Positions 15,578-23,758 of a stretch of DNA of 64,000 nt are shown one piece after another. Position 1 is the stretch's first letter; each line of letters begins with the position of its first letter. The translations under genes were made by a program, and so were the position numbers. Under the pieces are notes generated by a model. It ran no database searches and was not told the DNA's origin. It saw only the letters and a program-made list of their open reading frames with translations. Location of the stretch: NCBI RefSeq assembly GCF_037138995.1, contig NZ_JBAXHI010000007.1:68168-132167 (forward strand). Reading direction: 5' to 3'. This DNA is from Chlorohelix sp037138995. GTDB taxonomy: Bacteria; Chloroflexota; Chloroflexia; Chloroheliales; Chloroheliaceae.

Positions 15578-16327
15578 TTAAATGAAGAAGCGATTTGCCC
15601 CTATTGTGGTTTGGCTACGTATAATCGAGGCGCTAACCTGATGGAAAATTCGGCGTATTTCACTTGCCGAAGCTTGCACCGTAAGTACCGCCGGGAATCC
15701 AACCTCCTGCGCTATTTGATTTAAATCGAGATTGCCAAACCCCACGTATGCCAGCGTATAAGACTCTTGCGCTACCAAAGCATTGCTTACGGTAAGCACT
15801 TGCTGATTAGTTGCTTTAGAGGTGTTATCTTCCCCGTCTGAAAAGACCACAATTATCCCACGGGTACGCACTCCATTATCCCGAAGCATTTGCCCATATG
15901 CCACCATTCCCGTCATAACGTGCAGCAGCGTATCATAAAGCGCGGTATTGCTATCGGGATTGAAATCTGCTTCGCTGATGCCATTTAGCCCTGTAACGGG
16001 GGTATAGCTGAACAGCAAACGAGGGTTTGCGCTGAAAGCCCATGTGCTTAACAGAATTGACTCTGGCATACGCGATTCTCGCAGAGCTTCTAGCATCTGG
16101 TTAAATCCTTCAATTACTGACTGTCTGTAAGGACTCATAGAGCCGCTTTCATCCAGCACTACCGCCACCAACGTAACATCATCGCTATCAATCTGGTCTA
16201 ATCCCACCCCATTGCAACCCGCTAACGCCACTGCATCCAGATTTTCTACCAGTACCATCGCTGCTTGTTGGTCAAGGTCATTGTTTTGAACCGCGCTACT
16301 AAAGAGGTCATTTATATTGCCGCTCAT
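15578..16327 (-). CDS. vWA-domain protein of the YegL/TerY type
   Basis: The 249-residue protein is almost entirely a von Willebrand factor A domain with an intact metal-ion site: DESGSMS (DxSxS), the Thr in SNTALYDT and the Asp in SDGEDN. Such domains bind partner proteins through a metal ion. In YegL/TerY systems they work beside a PP2C phosphatase and a kinase, as here. The start is ATG 16327, behind a strong AAAGGAG; the TTG at 16348 is rejected. It is the last gene of the operon. A GCCCTG/CAGGGC hairpin lies in the 120 bases before it. Confidence 0.88.
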   Translation of the reverse strand: MSGNINDLFSSAVQNNDLDQQAAMVLVENLDAVALAGCNGVGLDQIDSDDVTLVAVVLDESGSMSPYRQSVIEGFNQMLEALRESRMPESILLSTWAFSANPRLLFSYTPVTGLNGISEADFNPDSNTALYDTLLHVMTGMVAYGQMLRDNGVRTRGIIVVFSDGEDNTSKATNQQVLTVSNALVAQESYTLAYVGFGNLDLNQIAQEVGFPAVLTVQASASEIRRIFHQVSASIIRSQTTIGANRFFI

Positions 16328-16447
16328 ATTATCGCTCCTTTCGGGCAAACTTTAAGTAAGCCTCACCTTTTACAGTGGTATAGTTGTAATTATTTGATTG
16401 CCCTGCCTCGCTTGTTGGAGTTAGACAGGGCTTTTAACTTGGGAGAA

Positions 16448-17392
16448 TTAGTTAATCGGGTCTTTGGAAGTTACCAACCGCATACCCTGCTTCGACATCG
16501 CCTGTAACTCGGCATTGGCAATTGCATCAAAGTCAATGGCGGGGTGCTGCACGGAGGAGGTACAATCCATCAGGAAGCGCAACTTGGCAATAACCTCCGG
16601 TTGGTTGCTAAAATACTGTATAATCGAGCGCATCGTTGATAGCACGCAATGGCTTTTTGCCTGCCCTGCCACATACACCAAATCATACTTGCTCAACATA
16701 TCCAGAAATGAAGTATTCAACCCGCCCAACGGATGCGTTGGTACTTTCACCTCCGGTTCAAGGATGGAGTAGTTTTCGGTTTGCGGAATCGAGCCTTTAA
16801 TCAGCCACATGGGTTGGGCGTGCCGAGCCGCCGAGTGGTACATAATCGCTTCTGATAAGGCTGGTACAATAGATTGCCCCGGTGTTCCAATCATGGTGTG
16901 GTAGGGCCAAATCATCAAAATATATTTACCGCCTTTTTCCAGTTCTTCAACATAGTTCAATGACCAAGTTGGGTCAATAACCGGCTTCCAAATCCCGTTG
17001 CGAATATCTTCGCCCGAAATTGTGGTGAAAGGCGCAGGATGTTCGCCCTTTTCATTTATCCACCAAGTTGGGTAGAAAATCTGAAAAGCGGTGTGACTAT
17101 CCAATGAAGCGGCGATACTGGTAATTTCCCCGTTGTGCTGATAAATCCATTCTATAGTACGGCGGGTATCTTCCACCGCACCCGGCACGCTCAAAGTTCC
17201 ACTCGTTAAAACAAAATCCACTTGCGGGTCAACTAAGAGTAACATAACCCGCTTTTTATCATGTGCGCTTGGGGCGCTTTGCGCTTTCAAACCGGCTTCA
17301 GCTGCCACCGCAATCTCGGACTGGTATAGAGTGCCAACTTTTGCCGGGTCATAGTATGCCGGGAAAGCTGAATTTGTTTGATTAGTTGCCAT
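16448..17392 (-). CDS. Nicotinamidase/isochorismatase-like cysteine hydrolase
   Basis: This 314-residue protein of the cysteine hydrolase fold has the catalytic set of nicotinamidases. Asp55 is in LLLVDPQVDF, a metal-type DSH is at 98-100 (SLDSHTAF), a Lys is near 199 (LIKGS) and the nucleophile Cys249 is in AGQAKSHCVLSTM. It is longer than PncA (about 200 residues) because of an N-terminal extension of some 45 residues and insertions. The true substrate may be nicotinamide or another amide. The ATG at 17392 follows AAAGGAA. It lies 32 bases after the kinase gene and 120 bases before the vWA gene, so NAD metabolism may be tied to this signalling operon. Confidence 0.8.
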   Translation of the reverse strand: MATNQTNSAFPAYYDPAKVGTLYQSEIAVAAEAGLKAQSAPSAHDKKRVMLLLVDPQVDFVLTSGTLSVPGAVEDTRRTIEWIYQHNGEITSIAASLDSHTAFQIFYPTWWINEKGEHPAPFTTISGEDIRNGIWKPVIDPTWSLNYVEELEKGGKYILMIWPYHTMIGTPGQSIVPALSEAIMYHSAARHAQPMWLIKGSIPQTENYSILEPEVKVPTHPLGGLNTSFLDMLSKYDLVYVAGQAKSHCVLSTMRSIIQYFSNQPEVIAKLRFLMDCTSSVQHPAIDFDAIANAELQAMSKQGMRLVTSKDPIN

Positions 17393-17424
17393 TTTAATTT
17401 TCCTTTCATTCCAATATTTGAAAC

Positions 17425-19299
17425 TTATTTTACCATCTTAAGAAAAGTAATCCTGCTCTCACTGACTACCAGCAAGCCCCGCCCGTAGGAGATTAGCGCA
17501 TCGCCTTCCCCAACATAAGCGGCTGTAGCAGGTAACAGGCTATTCTGTCCGTTTGCCATCTCTACCCTTAGTATTCCGGCATTAGTTGGCAACAGCGCAG
17601 TGTTTTGAGAAAAAGCAATACCGCCAAGCTCATCTATACCGCCAAAATCCGCATTACACGCTCTACGACTGTGCCGAATTTTGCCGTCAGCGTCAACAAC
17701 CTCGAACCGTATCCATGTAACACCGTTAAGGCGCGTTTTTCGTACCAGCAGTACCAATGCGCCTGAGAAAAAAGCTTGTGTTTCCAGCAAACTTTCTCCG
17801 GGTTGCAGCATCGCCACTTCAAGGTTATGCCGCCCCTCGTGGTTCAACAGGAAAAACTCATAGCGGTTAAATATACGGGTATAACCGATTAGCCTATCCT
17901 GATTTGGCAATTGGTCGGGGGCAGCGACAAACCACGTTTGGTTCTCCAGTACGCTAGTAACAGGACGCTCCAGCAATTGCCCCCAGCGCACTTCCCCTTT
18001 TAGCAACATTCCTCCCGCCACTCGGTAAAGTAGCCCGTCAGAACAGGAAAAGACGGGCGTATTTCCGCCGTATAACTCTGTGGTCAGCCTTGCAATTCCG
18101 GTGGGATGGTCGCTGCTCAGGTCTATTACCAACAGGGTATTGTCTCCGATTGCGGGACTAACTACTAGAAAATTCCCGGCAAACTCAAACCGCGCTCCCG
18201 GCAGTTCGTGGAATAAAACCTGTCGCTTGATTGGTGTTCCCGCCGCTTTCGAGTAGAGTACGGTATTGCCTTCTTCATTTGCCAAACAATACAGAATATC
18301 GCCCAACAAGCGGCAGTAAATCATCTTGCCGTTTACCTTCAAAAATTCTTCGCAGCGTAACCCGTTTACCTCTATCACCTCCGGCATAACAAACGCCAGT
18401 GTAGCGGCGCAGACCGGACAATTCAGACGTGCATTCGGATACCAATGTCCGCAACTGTGGCATTCTTGTAACGATTCGCGGTAAAGCTGCAATATTTCAA
18501 CCGGAATTGCCCCACGCCAGCCCTTTGCAAAAATACTATGGAAAAGCTGCAATAACTCATCCGTCAATAGTTTTGGATTAAGTGCCGTTTTAGGATATTT
18601 CACACTCTGGTCAAACACTGTAACCCCGATTTGCGCTCGCGCTTCAAGCTGTTTCAGGGTAGGGTGAGTGCCACCGTAGGGATGCGTCAACAACAACGCC
18701 CTGAATACCATCACCGCAAAGCTGTACCAATCATTGGCAGGGCTGAAAAGCGTATTTGCGCTCAAGTCTTGGTTGTAAAGTTGCGGGTCTAGATAATCGC
18801 GAGTTGCTACCGAGCAAGGGTATTGCCCAAACTGATAACTATCCACATCTATAAATTGAACATTATCATTATAAAAAAGCTCGTTGGCATCGTTAAAATC
18901 TCCTACAACTAGCCCGGCAGCGTGAATTGCCAGCAAGGTAAGTTGCATTTCCAGAAACACGCCCGTTATATCGCGTTCGTTCAAATTGGTAGAGTCGCGA
19001 TAGGCGCGTTGGAAAAGGCGTGAAATCGGCATATACCCGTTTGGCAGGCTTCGCATTGCAAATCCAACCGGAGCTTTGCCGCGTTCATCCCATATCAGTT
19101 CTTCCGGTAAAACTACGTTAGAAGGCAGTCTTGGCGCAAACTCGATTAGCTCCCTCACCTTATTTAGTCGTGCTGGGTTAGGACAGTGGTACAGTTTTAG
19201 GGCGCGATTGTTATAGCGCAAAACTGTTGCCTCCCCACCCGTTCCCAGCACATCTTTTTCCTGTACTGTAACCCGTTTGTTGCCCACTACCAGTTTCAT
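17425..19299 (-). CDS. YegI-like protein kinase with zinc ribbon and C-terminal repeat domain
   Basis: The 624-residue product starts with a divergent Ser/Thr kinase-like domain. Its glycine loop is LGTGGEATV (18-26), with a lysine in RALKLY (about 35), the catalytic-loop equivalent VVGDFNDANELF (Asp134, Asn139) and the DFG equivalent IDVDSY. A four-Cys zinc ribbon follows (CHSC...CPVC, 280-297). About 300 residues of repeated beta strands resemble a propeller. The COG4248/YegI kinases carry a helix-hairpin-helix DNA-binding part, which I do not see. The start is ATG 19299, two bases after the phosphatase stop; the longer reading overlaps that gene. It is second in the operon. Confidence 0.85.
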   Translation of the reverse strand: MKLVVGNKRVTVQEKDVLGTGGEATVLRYNNRALKLYHCPNPARLNKVRELIEFAPRLPSNVVLPEELIWDERGKAPVGFAMRSLPNGYMPISRLFQRAYRDSTNLNERDITGVFLEMQLTLLAIHAAGLVVGDFNDANELFYNDNVQFIDVDSYQFGQYPCSVATRDYLDPQLYNQDLSANTLFSPANDWYSFAVMVFRALLLTHPYGGTHPTLKQLEARAQIGVTVFDQSVKYPKTALNPKLLTDELLQLFHSIFAKGWRGAIPVEILQLYRESLQECHSCGHWYPNARLNCPVCAATLAFVMPEVIEVNGLRCEEFLKVNGKMIYCRLLGDILYCLANEEGNTVLYSKAAGTPIKRQVLFHELPGARFEFAGNFLVVSPAIGDNTLLVIDLSSDHPTGIARLTTELYGGNTPVFSCSDGLLYRVAGGMLLKGEVRWGQLLERPVTSVLENQTWFVAAPDQLPNQDRLIGYTRIFNRYEFFLLNHEGRHNLEVAMLQPGESLLETQAFFSGALVLLVRKTRLNGVTWIRFEVVDADGKIRHSRRACNADFGGIDELGGIAFSQNTALLPTNAGILRVEMANGQNSLLPATAAYVGEGDALISYGRGLLVVSESRITFLKMVK

Positions 19300-19301
19300 A
19301 A

Positions 19302-20006
19302 CTATGCCACTCTCTCCACCACAATTCCGGTGGTGTCGTCTTCTAGTCGCCCCTTGCGGAAATGTACGTTTAACTGACGTTGTAAGCCGCGTGGGTGGCT
19401 GTGACCCCACGTAGAGGGTAATAGTTGCGGGTCAAGCCCGTCCGTCCAGATTGCCAAACGCTCCAATTGCTTTACCGAAAATTCGCGCACCTCGAACGAT
19501 GATGGGATGTTGTTCAGCAAATCATACGCCAGATAATGCGGGGTGTTATTCTGGTCAATTGCACTAATATTTTTATTCAAAACGCACAAGCCATCACCCG
19601 CGCTGAAAATAATCCCTTTTTCGCTATTCATCACAAAACCCAGCGCCGTAGTCAACAAATATTCGGCAATTACCTCGTGATTTTGCGCCGGATTGAGCGA
19701 ACGCAAGCCCTGTAATACGCGCCGCATGTAACGCAATGCCGCCCGATAGAGTATGTCTGGTAGCCATTCGATTGGCACTCCTTTGGAAAGTTGTCGCGCT
19801 GACTCTTGGCAGAGAAAGCGAGCCATCAAACCAGCGCCCACTTCAGAATTGCTACCGCTTCCACATCCATCACAGACTACTCCAATCAGGTAGCTTTCAC
19901 CGTTTACCTGAATTTCGGTAATGTTGTATTTGTCCTGACAATTGGCCTGACGCAGCGTATGATTTTTTCCAATGGTTGAACCGGCGCTAACTTTGAAGCG
20001 GCGCAT
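19302..20006 (-). CDS. PP2C-family Ser/Thr phosphatase (YegK/PphC-like)
   Basis: The 234-residue phosphatase has the metal-binding signature residues of PP2C: NCQDKY (Asp25), VCDGCGSGSNSEVGAG (Asp46), SAGDG, TDGLD and EDDTTGIVV. It would remove phosphates placed by the kinase encoded two bases downstream. This phosphatase/kinase/vWA set matches the E. coli yegK-yegI-yegL group and the TerY-P triads described by Anantharaman, Iyer and Aravind. It is the first gene of the operon, with a 155-base untranslated leader from the promoter at 20168. The ATG is at 20006. Confidence 0.9.
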   Translation of the reverse strand: MRRFKVSAGSTIGKNHTLRQANCQDKYNITEIQVNGESYLIGVVCDGCGSGSNSEVGAGLMARFLCQESARQLSKGVPIEWLPDILYRAALRYMRRVLQGLRSLNPAQNHEVIAEYLLTTALGFVMNSEKGIIFSAGDGLCVLNKNISAIDQNNTPHYLAYDLLNNIPSSFEVREFSVKQLERLAIWTDGLDPQLLPSTWGHSHPRGLQRQLNVHFRKGRLEDDTTGIVVERVA

Positions 20007-20033
20007 ATTCTTGTACCTTTCATGTGGTTAATG

Positions 20034-20054
20034 TATTTATCACACTAACTAAAT
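20034..20054. repeat. Operator-like repeat, copy 1
   Basis: TATTTATCACACTAACTAAAT lies in the untranslated leader of the phosphatase operon. It shares TATTTATCACACT exactly with copy 3 and CACACTAACTA with copy 2. Confidence 0.6.
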
Positions 20055-20149
20055 CCGCAATTATGCCCTTTCTCAGTAAAAAAGCAAAAATATAGATATG
20101 CCGTAGAACCGTGATTGAGAAGGGCTAAAGATGATTTTCTAAACCTGTA

Positions 20150-20174
20150 TGTGTAATTTACACACTAACTATAT
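20150..20174. repeat. Operator-like repeat, copy 2, overlapping the -10 box
   Basis: The copy contains the near-perfect palindrome TGTGTAATTTACACA (20150-20164) followed by CTAACTATAT, which covers the -10 box of the minus-strand promoter. A protein bound here would block initiation. Confidence 0.6.
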
Positions 20175-20196
20175 CATGGGATTGAATTGCTGTCAA
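20168..20196 (-). promoter_or_regulatory. Promoter of the phosphatase-kinase-hydrolase-vWA operon
   Basis: On the minus strand a perfect TTGACA (20196-20191) and TATAGT (20173-20168) are 17 bases apart. Start of transcription is expected near 20161. Confidence 0.75.
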
Positions 20197-20211
20197 TAGG
20201 TTTCTTAGTGT

Positions 20212-20232
20212 TATTTATCACACTTACTAAGT
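20212..20232. repeat. Operator-like repeat, copy 3, upstream of the -35 box
   Basis: TATTTATCACACTTACTAAGT lies 16 bases upstream of the -35 box of the operon promoter. Its CACACT core is 58 bases from that of copy 2. The remaining bases up to 20385 hold only a TATAAT (20288-20293) that may serve the protease gene on the plus strand. Confidence 0.6.
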
Positions 20233-20385
20233 TTGACGCATTTAACTTTCTAAGCAATAATTCAGGTCAAGCTATGGTAAGTTAGAGTATAATTTAAAAG
20301 AGGATTGTTCTGGGCGATGACATGACAATAGCCCAAATCATGGGTAAAATATAGCTGTATTCTCGAAAGGTGTTTTGGTTAATTT

Positions 20386-21540
20386 ATGTTCGGAAATTCT
20401 TTCAAACTTTTTACTTGGCGCGGCGTGGAAATCTTTATGGATCTTACCGCGCTATTTATCATAGTTTTTTATGTAGCTACTCTTGGCGGGGTAAGCCGAA
20501 ATGACGGTCTGCTGGTTGGTGTAGCGGTGGGAGTGCTGATAATATCGTCAATTCTAATACATGAATTGGCGCATGCGGCGGTTGGGATGTTGTTAGGCGC
20601 TAAAGTTGATAAAATTATGCTTTCGGTCATCGGTGGGGTGTGTGTCTTTCGCTCCAAGCGTGCCAGCAACTGGCGCGACTTGCTGATTTCATTAGCGGGA
20701 CCTGCTTCTAACTTTGCGCTCTGGTTTATTTTTAACCTTTCTTTTGAGCAAACCCGCAACCAAAGTTTTCAAACTACTGCTTGGATATATATTTGCTACT
20801 ATGTGTCCCAAGCTAATCTGCTACTGGCAATTTTTAACCTCTTGCCCGGCTTCCCGCTGGATGGTGGGCAAGCTCTCCGCGCTCTCGTGTTGCTGGTAAC
20901 TCGCCGCGAGTTATGGGCTGCATGGGCGGTTGCGCTTGGCGGTTTGGGAGTAGGCGGATTTTTTGCTTATATAGTAATTAATGAATTGCAAAGCGGGCAA
21001 CCTTCTATACTGAATGTCCTTTTATTGGGAATGCTGGGATACTGGATTGTCAGCGCTTCATTAGGGCAATTGCAAAGCGTTCAGCAATTTACCGGACAGG
21101 CTATGCGATTCAAGCGTCCAAATGCTGCGCCACCTCCGGAAAAGCAGGAAAGAACCTTAGAAGGAATTCCTGCCGGAGCTTTGGCAAATCGCGGATTTGA
21201 TTCTACTTTTAGCCCGCGAACCACTATAATTGAGTTTCTAGCGCGAACTTCAAATATACCGGATGGGGTAATGATTCCGGTATTGCGCGATGGCTTTTTT
21301 GCCGGAATGTTATCCCGTTCTATCGCTCGCAAAGTTTCGCGTGACCAACAACAATTTACCTATCTTGAGAAAATTATGCTGCCGCGCCGTGACTTTCAAG
21401 CGGTTTATGAGGATGATGACCTAGGGATGGCACGCCTTTTGTTACGTGCCGGACGAGGTAAGCCTGTGCTAGTGCTAGACCGGGGCGGTGTATTTGTCGG
21501 TTCTATTTCTGCGGCAGAACTGGAAAAAGTTCGTCGGTAA
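20386..21540 (+). CDS. Site-2 protease (M50) membrane metallopeptidase with CBS-like C-terminus
   Basis: The 384-residue protein has about six membrane segments in the first 230 residues. The zinc site is HELAH (residues near 59-63), with the distal NLLPGFPLDGGQ that supplies the third ligand. After the membrane part comes a soluble region (about 250-384) resembling a pair of CBS motifs, as in the SpoIVFB-like M50 proteins with nucleotide-sensing domains. It probably cuts membrane-embedded substrates such as anti-sigma factors. The ATG at 20386 has a distant AAAGGTG. Genes 21579 and 21840 follow on the same strand and may be co-transcribed. Confidence 0.9.
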   Translation: MFGNSFKLFTWRGVEIFMDLTALFIIVFYVATLGGVSRNDGLLVGVAVGVLIISSILIHELAHAAVGMLLGAKVDKIMLSVIGGVCVFRSKRASNWRDLLISLAGPASNFALWFIFNLSFEQTRNQSFQTTAWIYICYYVSQANLLLAIFNLLPGFPLDGGQALRALVLLVTRRELWAAWAVALGGLGVGGFFAYIVINELQSGQPSILNVLLLGMLGYWIVSASLGQLQSVQQFTGQAMRFKRPNAAPPPEKQERTLEGIPAGALANRGFDSTFSPRTTIIEFLARTSNIPDGVMIPVLRDGFFAGMLSRSIARKVSRDQQQFTYLEKIMLPRRDFQAVYEDDDLGMARLLLRAGRGKPVLVLDRGGVFVGSISAAELEKVRR

Positions 21541-21578
21541 ACTTGAAAATGCTGATTACGTCATGTAGGAGATTATGA

Positions 21579-21830
21579 ATGCCTGTTTACGCATATAAGT
21601 GTTCACACTGCAACTCAAGTTTTGAACGGTTGCGCGGAATTAGCCAGATTGACACCGAAATGGAATGCCCCGAATGTGGCGCTCAAGGCAAAGCCAAGCG
21701 TTTGATTAGCGCTTTTACGGCTTTCTCCAAATCTGATGGCATTACCAGACCCGCCAATCTACAGGTCGGTGGTAATAACGGTGGCGGTTGCTGCAAAGGC
21801 GGTGGTTGCGGCTGTCACGGTGGTATATAA
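21579..21830 (+). CDS. FmdB-type zinc ribbon protein
   Basis: This 83-residue protein has the FmdB/CxxC_CxxC_SSSS signature. MPVYAYKCSHCNSSFERLRGI carries the first Cys pair and MECPECGAQGKAKRLISAF the second, together one zinc ribbon. The C-terminus is Gly/Cys-rich (GGGCCKGGGCGCHGG) and may bind metal. Members are linked to regulation of formamide, amide or methylotrophic genes, but the role is not established. The ATG at 21579 has AGGAG seven bases upstream. Confidence 0.85.
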   Translation: MPVYAYKCSHCNSSFERLRGISQIDTEMECPECGAQGKAKRLISAFTAFSKSDGITRPANLQVGGNNGGGCCKGGGCGCHGGI

Positions 21831-21839
21831 TTCAGCAAT

Positions 21840-22640
21840 ATGGAAAACCCTTTGCTGCTGCTTTTACCTATAATATTGGCATTGTGGGTTGGCTCTTTCT
21901 TCTACAACCTGCAATATAGCCGGCGCAAGTTAACTTGGCTTGCTCGCTGGTTGGAAGATTCGCTGGCGATGTTGGGTTCTGATATTGGTAGTCGCTGGTT
22001 GAACCAAAATACCCTAAGCATTGAAGTAAAACAGGGCAAGGGGCGTATTCGGGAAGTAGTAATAGTGCTGGGTAGCGTTCGCCGCGAAATCTTTGCGCGT
22101 CTGCTTACGCTAGTTCGGGGCGGTAAAGATAGCATGACCATCATGATTTCTATTAATCCACCGCCCCGCCCCGGTACAGAAATAGAAATCTTTAAAAAAT
22201 CAGACCCCGTACCGCGTCCGGTAATGCTCGGTTTGGGGGGCATGAAGGATTGGGAAGTGCAGGATTATTCACATGGCGCTCCTTATCGGATTGCTTCGCG
22301 GCTCGACCAAATAAATGGACTTGCCGAACGGGTTATCACCCTGCTAAATGACGATGGCTATGACATCCGCCGCATATCGGTGCGTCCCACCAGTCCTCAT
22401 TTGTTATTTGTATTTAATATGGTGAAGCTACCTAAAACTGACGCTCATGACCTAATCCAATTAATCCGAAATCTCATCGAGGAAGTTGCTGACCCACAGC
22501 CGCCAAAGCGGACAGGCTATAAGCTTCGGGACAAGCGTACTCCCAAAGAACCCGCTATTCGCGTAAATCCGATGCTCTCGTTGGGCGACCATCATGTACC
22601 CGAAAATTACGGCAAACCCGGAGACCCCTCCACAAATTAA
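21840..22640 (+). CDS. Hypothetical protein with N-terminal membrane anchor
   Basis: I do not recognise this 266-residue protein. It begins with one membrane segment (LLLLLPIILALWVGSFFYNL) followed by basic residues, so the body is probably cytoplasmic. The body mixes beta strands (EVKQGKGRIREVVIVLGSVRREIF) with an acidic-basic helical part and ends in a proline- and charge-rich tail. It starts nine bases after the FmdB-like stop, so the two are very likely co-transcribed. Confidence 0.7.
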   Translation: MENPLLLLLPIILALWVGSFFYNLQYSRRKLTWLARWLEDSLAMLGSDIGSRWLNQNTLSIEVKQGKGRIREVVIVLGSVRREIFARLLTLVRGGKDSMTIMISINPPPRPGTEIEIFKKSDPVPRPVMLGLGGMKDWEVQDYSHGAPYRIASRLDQINGLAERVITLLNDDGYDIRRISVRPTSPHLLFVFNMVKLPKTDAHDLIQLIRNLIEEVADPQPPKRTGYKLRDKRTPKEPAIRVNPMLSLGDHHVPENYGKPGDPSTN

Positions 22641-22668
22641 AAAGAGGAGAAGGTTTGAGCTTCTCCTC
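22636..22668 (-). terminator. Terminator of the polyprenyl synthase gene
   Basis: GAGGAGAAG (22644-22652) pairs with CTTCTCCTC (22660-22668) in a perfect 9-bp stem. The T-run is on the minus-strand side, so it ends the gene at 22696. It may also help end the plus-strand gene at 22640. Confidence 0.8.
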
Positions 22669-22695
22669 CCTTCAGTTACTAACTTCTTAAAGGCT

Positions 22696-23697
22696 CTATT
22701 TATCCCGCTTCAAAGCGTAATCTGCAATGTTGAGCAAGGCGAGTACAGCCTCATTATCGCTTTGGTCTCTCACTAATTCTTTGGCTTGTTGAATAAAACT
22801 CCGCGCTTCTTCGTAAGCAGCTTCAAAAGCGCCGCTGGCTTTTATCAGTTCTACCGCTTGTGCAATATCCTGATCATTTGCTTCCTTGTTCTGGATTACC
22901 TTCTTGACGAAATCGGCATCTTCTTTTGAAGCTTTTTCAAAGAAGTTCATGGTAGGTAAGGTCACGATACCCTGTTTAAGGTCTCCACCGGTTGCTTTTC
23001 CGGTAACTGCCGCCGGTTGGAAATCAATAACATCATCTACAATTTGGAAAGCCATTCCGACCATATGCCCAAACTGTCGCATGCGGCTAACCAGTTCTTC
23101 CTCTGCGCCTCCCATGATTGCGCCCATTTCGCAAGCTGTTGCGAAAAGCGCGGCGGTTTTGCAATATATCCGCTTGTAATAATCCTCGCGTGTCTGCTTC
23201 CATTCACGGCTGCTAAAAATTTGAGTCAACTCTCCCTCGCAAATAGCCGCCAAGCATTCAGCAAAAATCCGAACAATAAGAGGGTTGCCGGGTCGCGTGA
23301 TTAAAATAGCGGATTGAGCGAAAAGATAATCGCCCACCAGAATAACCGTACCACTGCTTAACTGTGAGTTTAGGGTAGCGAAGCCACGCCTTAACAAAGC
23401 ATCGTCAATCGTGTCATCATGCACCAGCGTTGCGGTGTGCAACATCTCGACTGCTGCCGCTACCTGCCGCAATTTCAGAGCATCAATATTTTCAGGGGTA
23501 CCCGACACGAGCGCTGAGAGTAGGGTAAGGTGAGGACGCAGGCGCTTGCCTCCGGCATTTATTATCGCTTGTAATAGAGGCTCTAAAAGTGGGAAGTTAA
23601 GTGATGCTGCCTCGGTTAAGACTTTGCTTACTTCTTCAATTTCCTCCTCGATACCAGCGAGCAGTTTAGGAGTTTCCAGCCCCTGTAAGCTATTCAT
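22696..23697 (-). CDS. Trans-polyprenyl diphosphate synthase
   Basis: This 333-residue isoprenyl synthase elongates farnesyl- or geranyl-type diphosphates with isopentenyl diphosphate. It has the GGKRLRP entry motif, the first Asp-rich motif HDDTIDD and the second DDVIDF, both metal-binding. The length and sequence resemble heptaprenyl/solanesyl synthases that make quinone side chains. The nearby menaquinone-type methyltransferase UbiE supports a quinone role. The ATG at 23697 follows GAAGGTA. The GbsR/MarR-type regulator gene ends 60 bases upstream on the same strand. Confidence 0.92.
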   Translation of the reverse strand: MNSLQGLETPKLLAGIEEEIEEVSKVLTEAASLNFPLLEPLLQAIINAGGKRLRPHLTLLSALVSGTPENIDALKLRQVAAAVEMLHTATLVHDDTIDDALLRRGFATLNSQLSSGTVILVGDYLFAQSAILITRPGNPLIVRIFAECLAAICEGELTQIFSSREWKQTREDYYKRIYCKTAALFATACEMGAIMGGAEEELVSRMRQFGHMVGMAFQIVDDVIDFQPAAVTGKATGGDLKQGIVTLPTMNFFEKASKEDADFVKKVIQNKEANDQDIAQAVELIKASGAFEAAYEEARSFIQQAKELVRDQSDNEAVLALLNIADYALKRDK

Positions 23698-23758
23698 AAG
23701 CTATACCTTCTTTAATAGATTATATTATTGCGATTTATTAGTAGAAAATGATGATTGC

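Noticed and set aside
16400..16431. GCCCTG/CAGGGC hairpin followed by TTTT on the plus strand, between vWA and nicotinamidase-like genes
   Set aside because: No plus-strand gene precedes it and the minus-strand side has no T-run; the 20-base loop makes it a weak structure.
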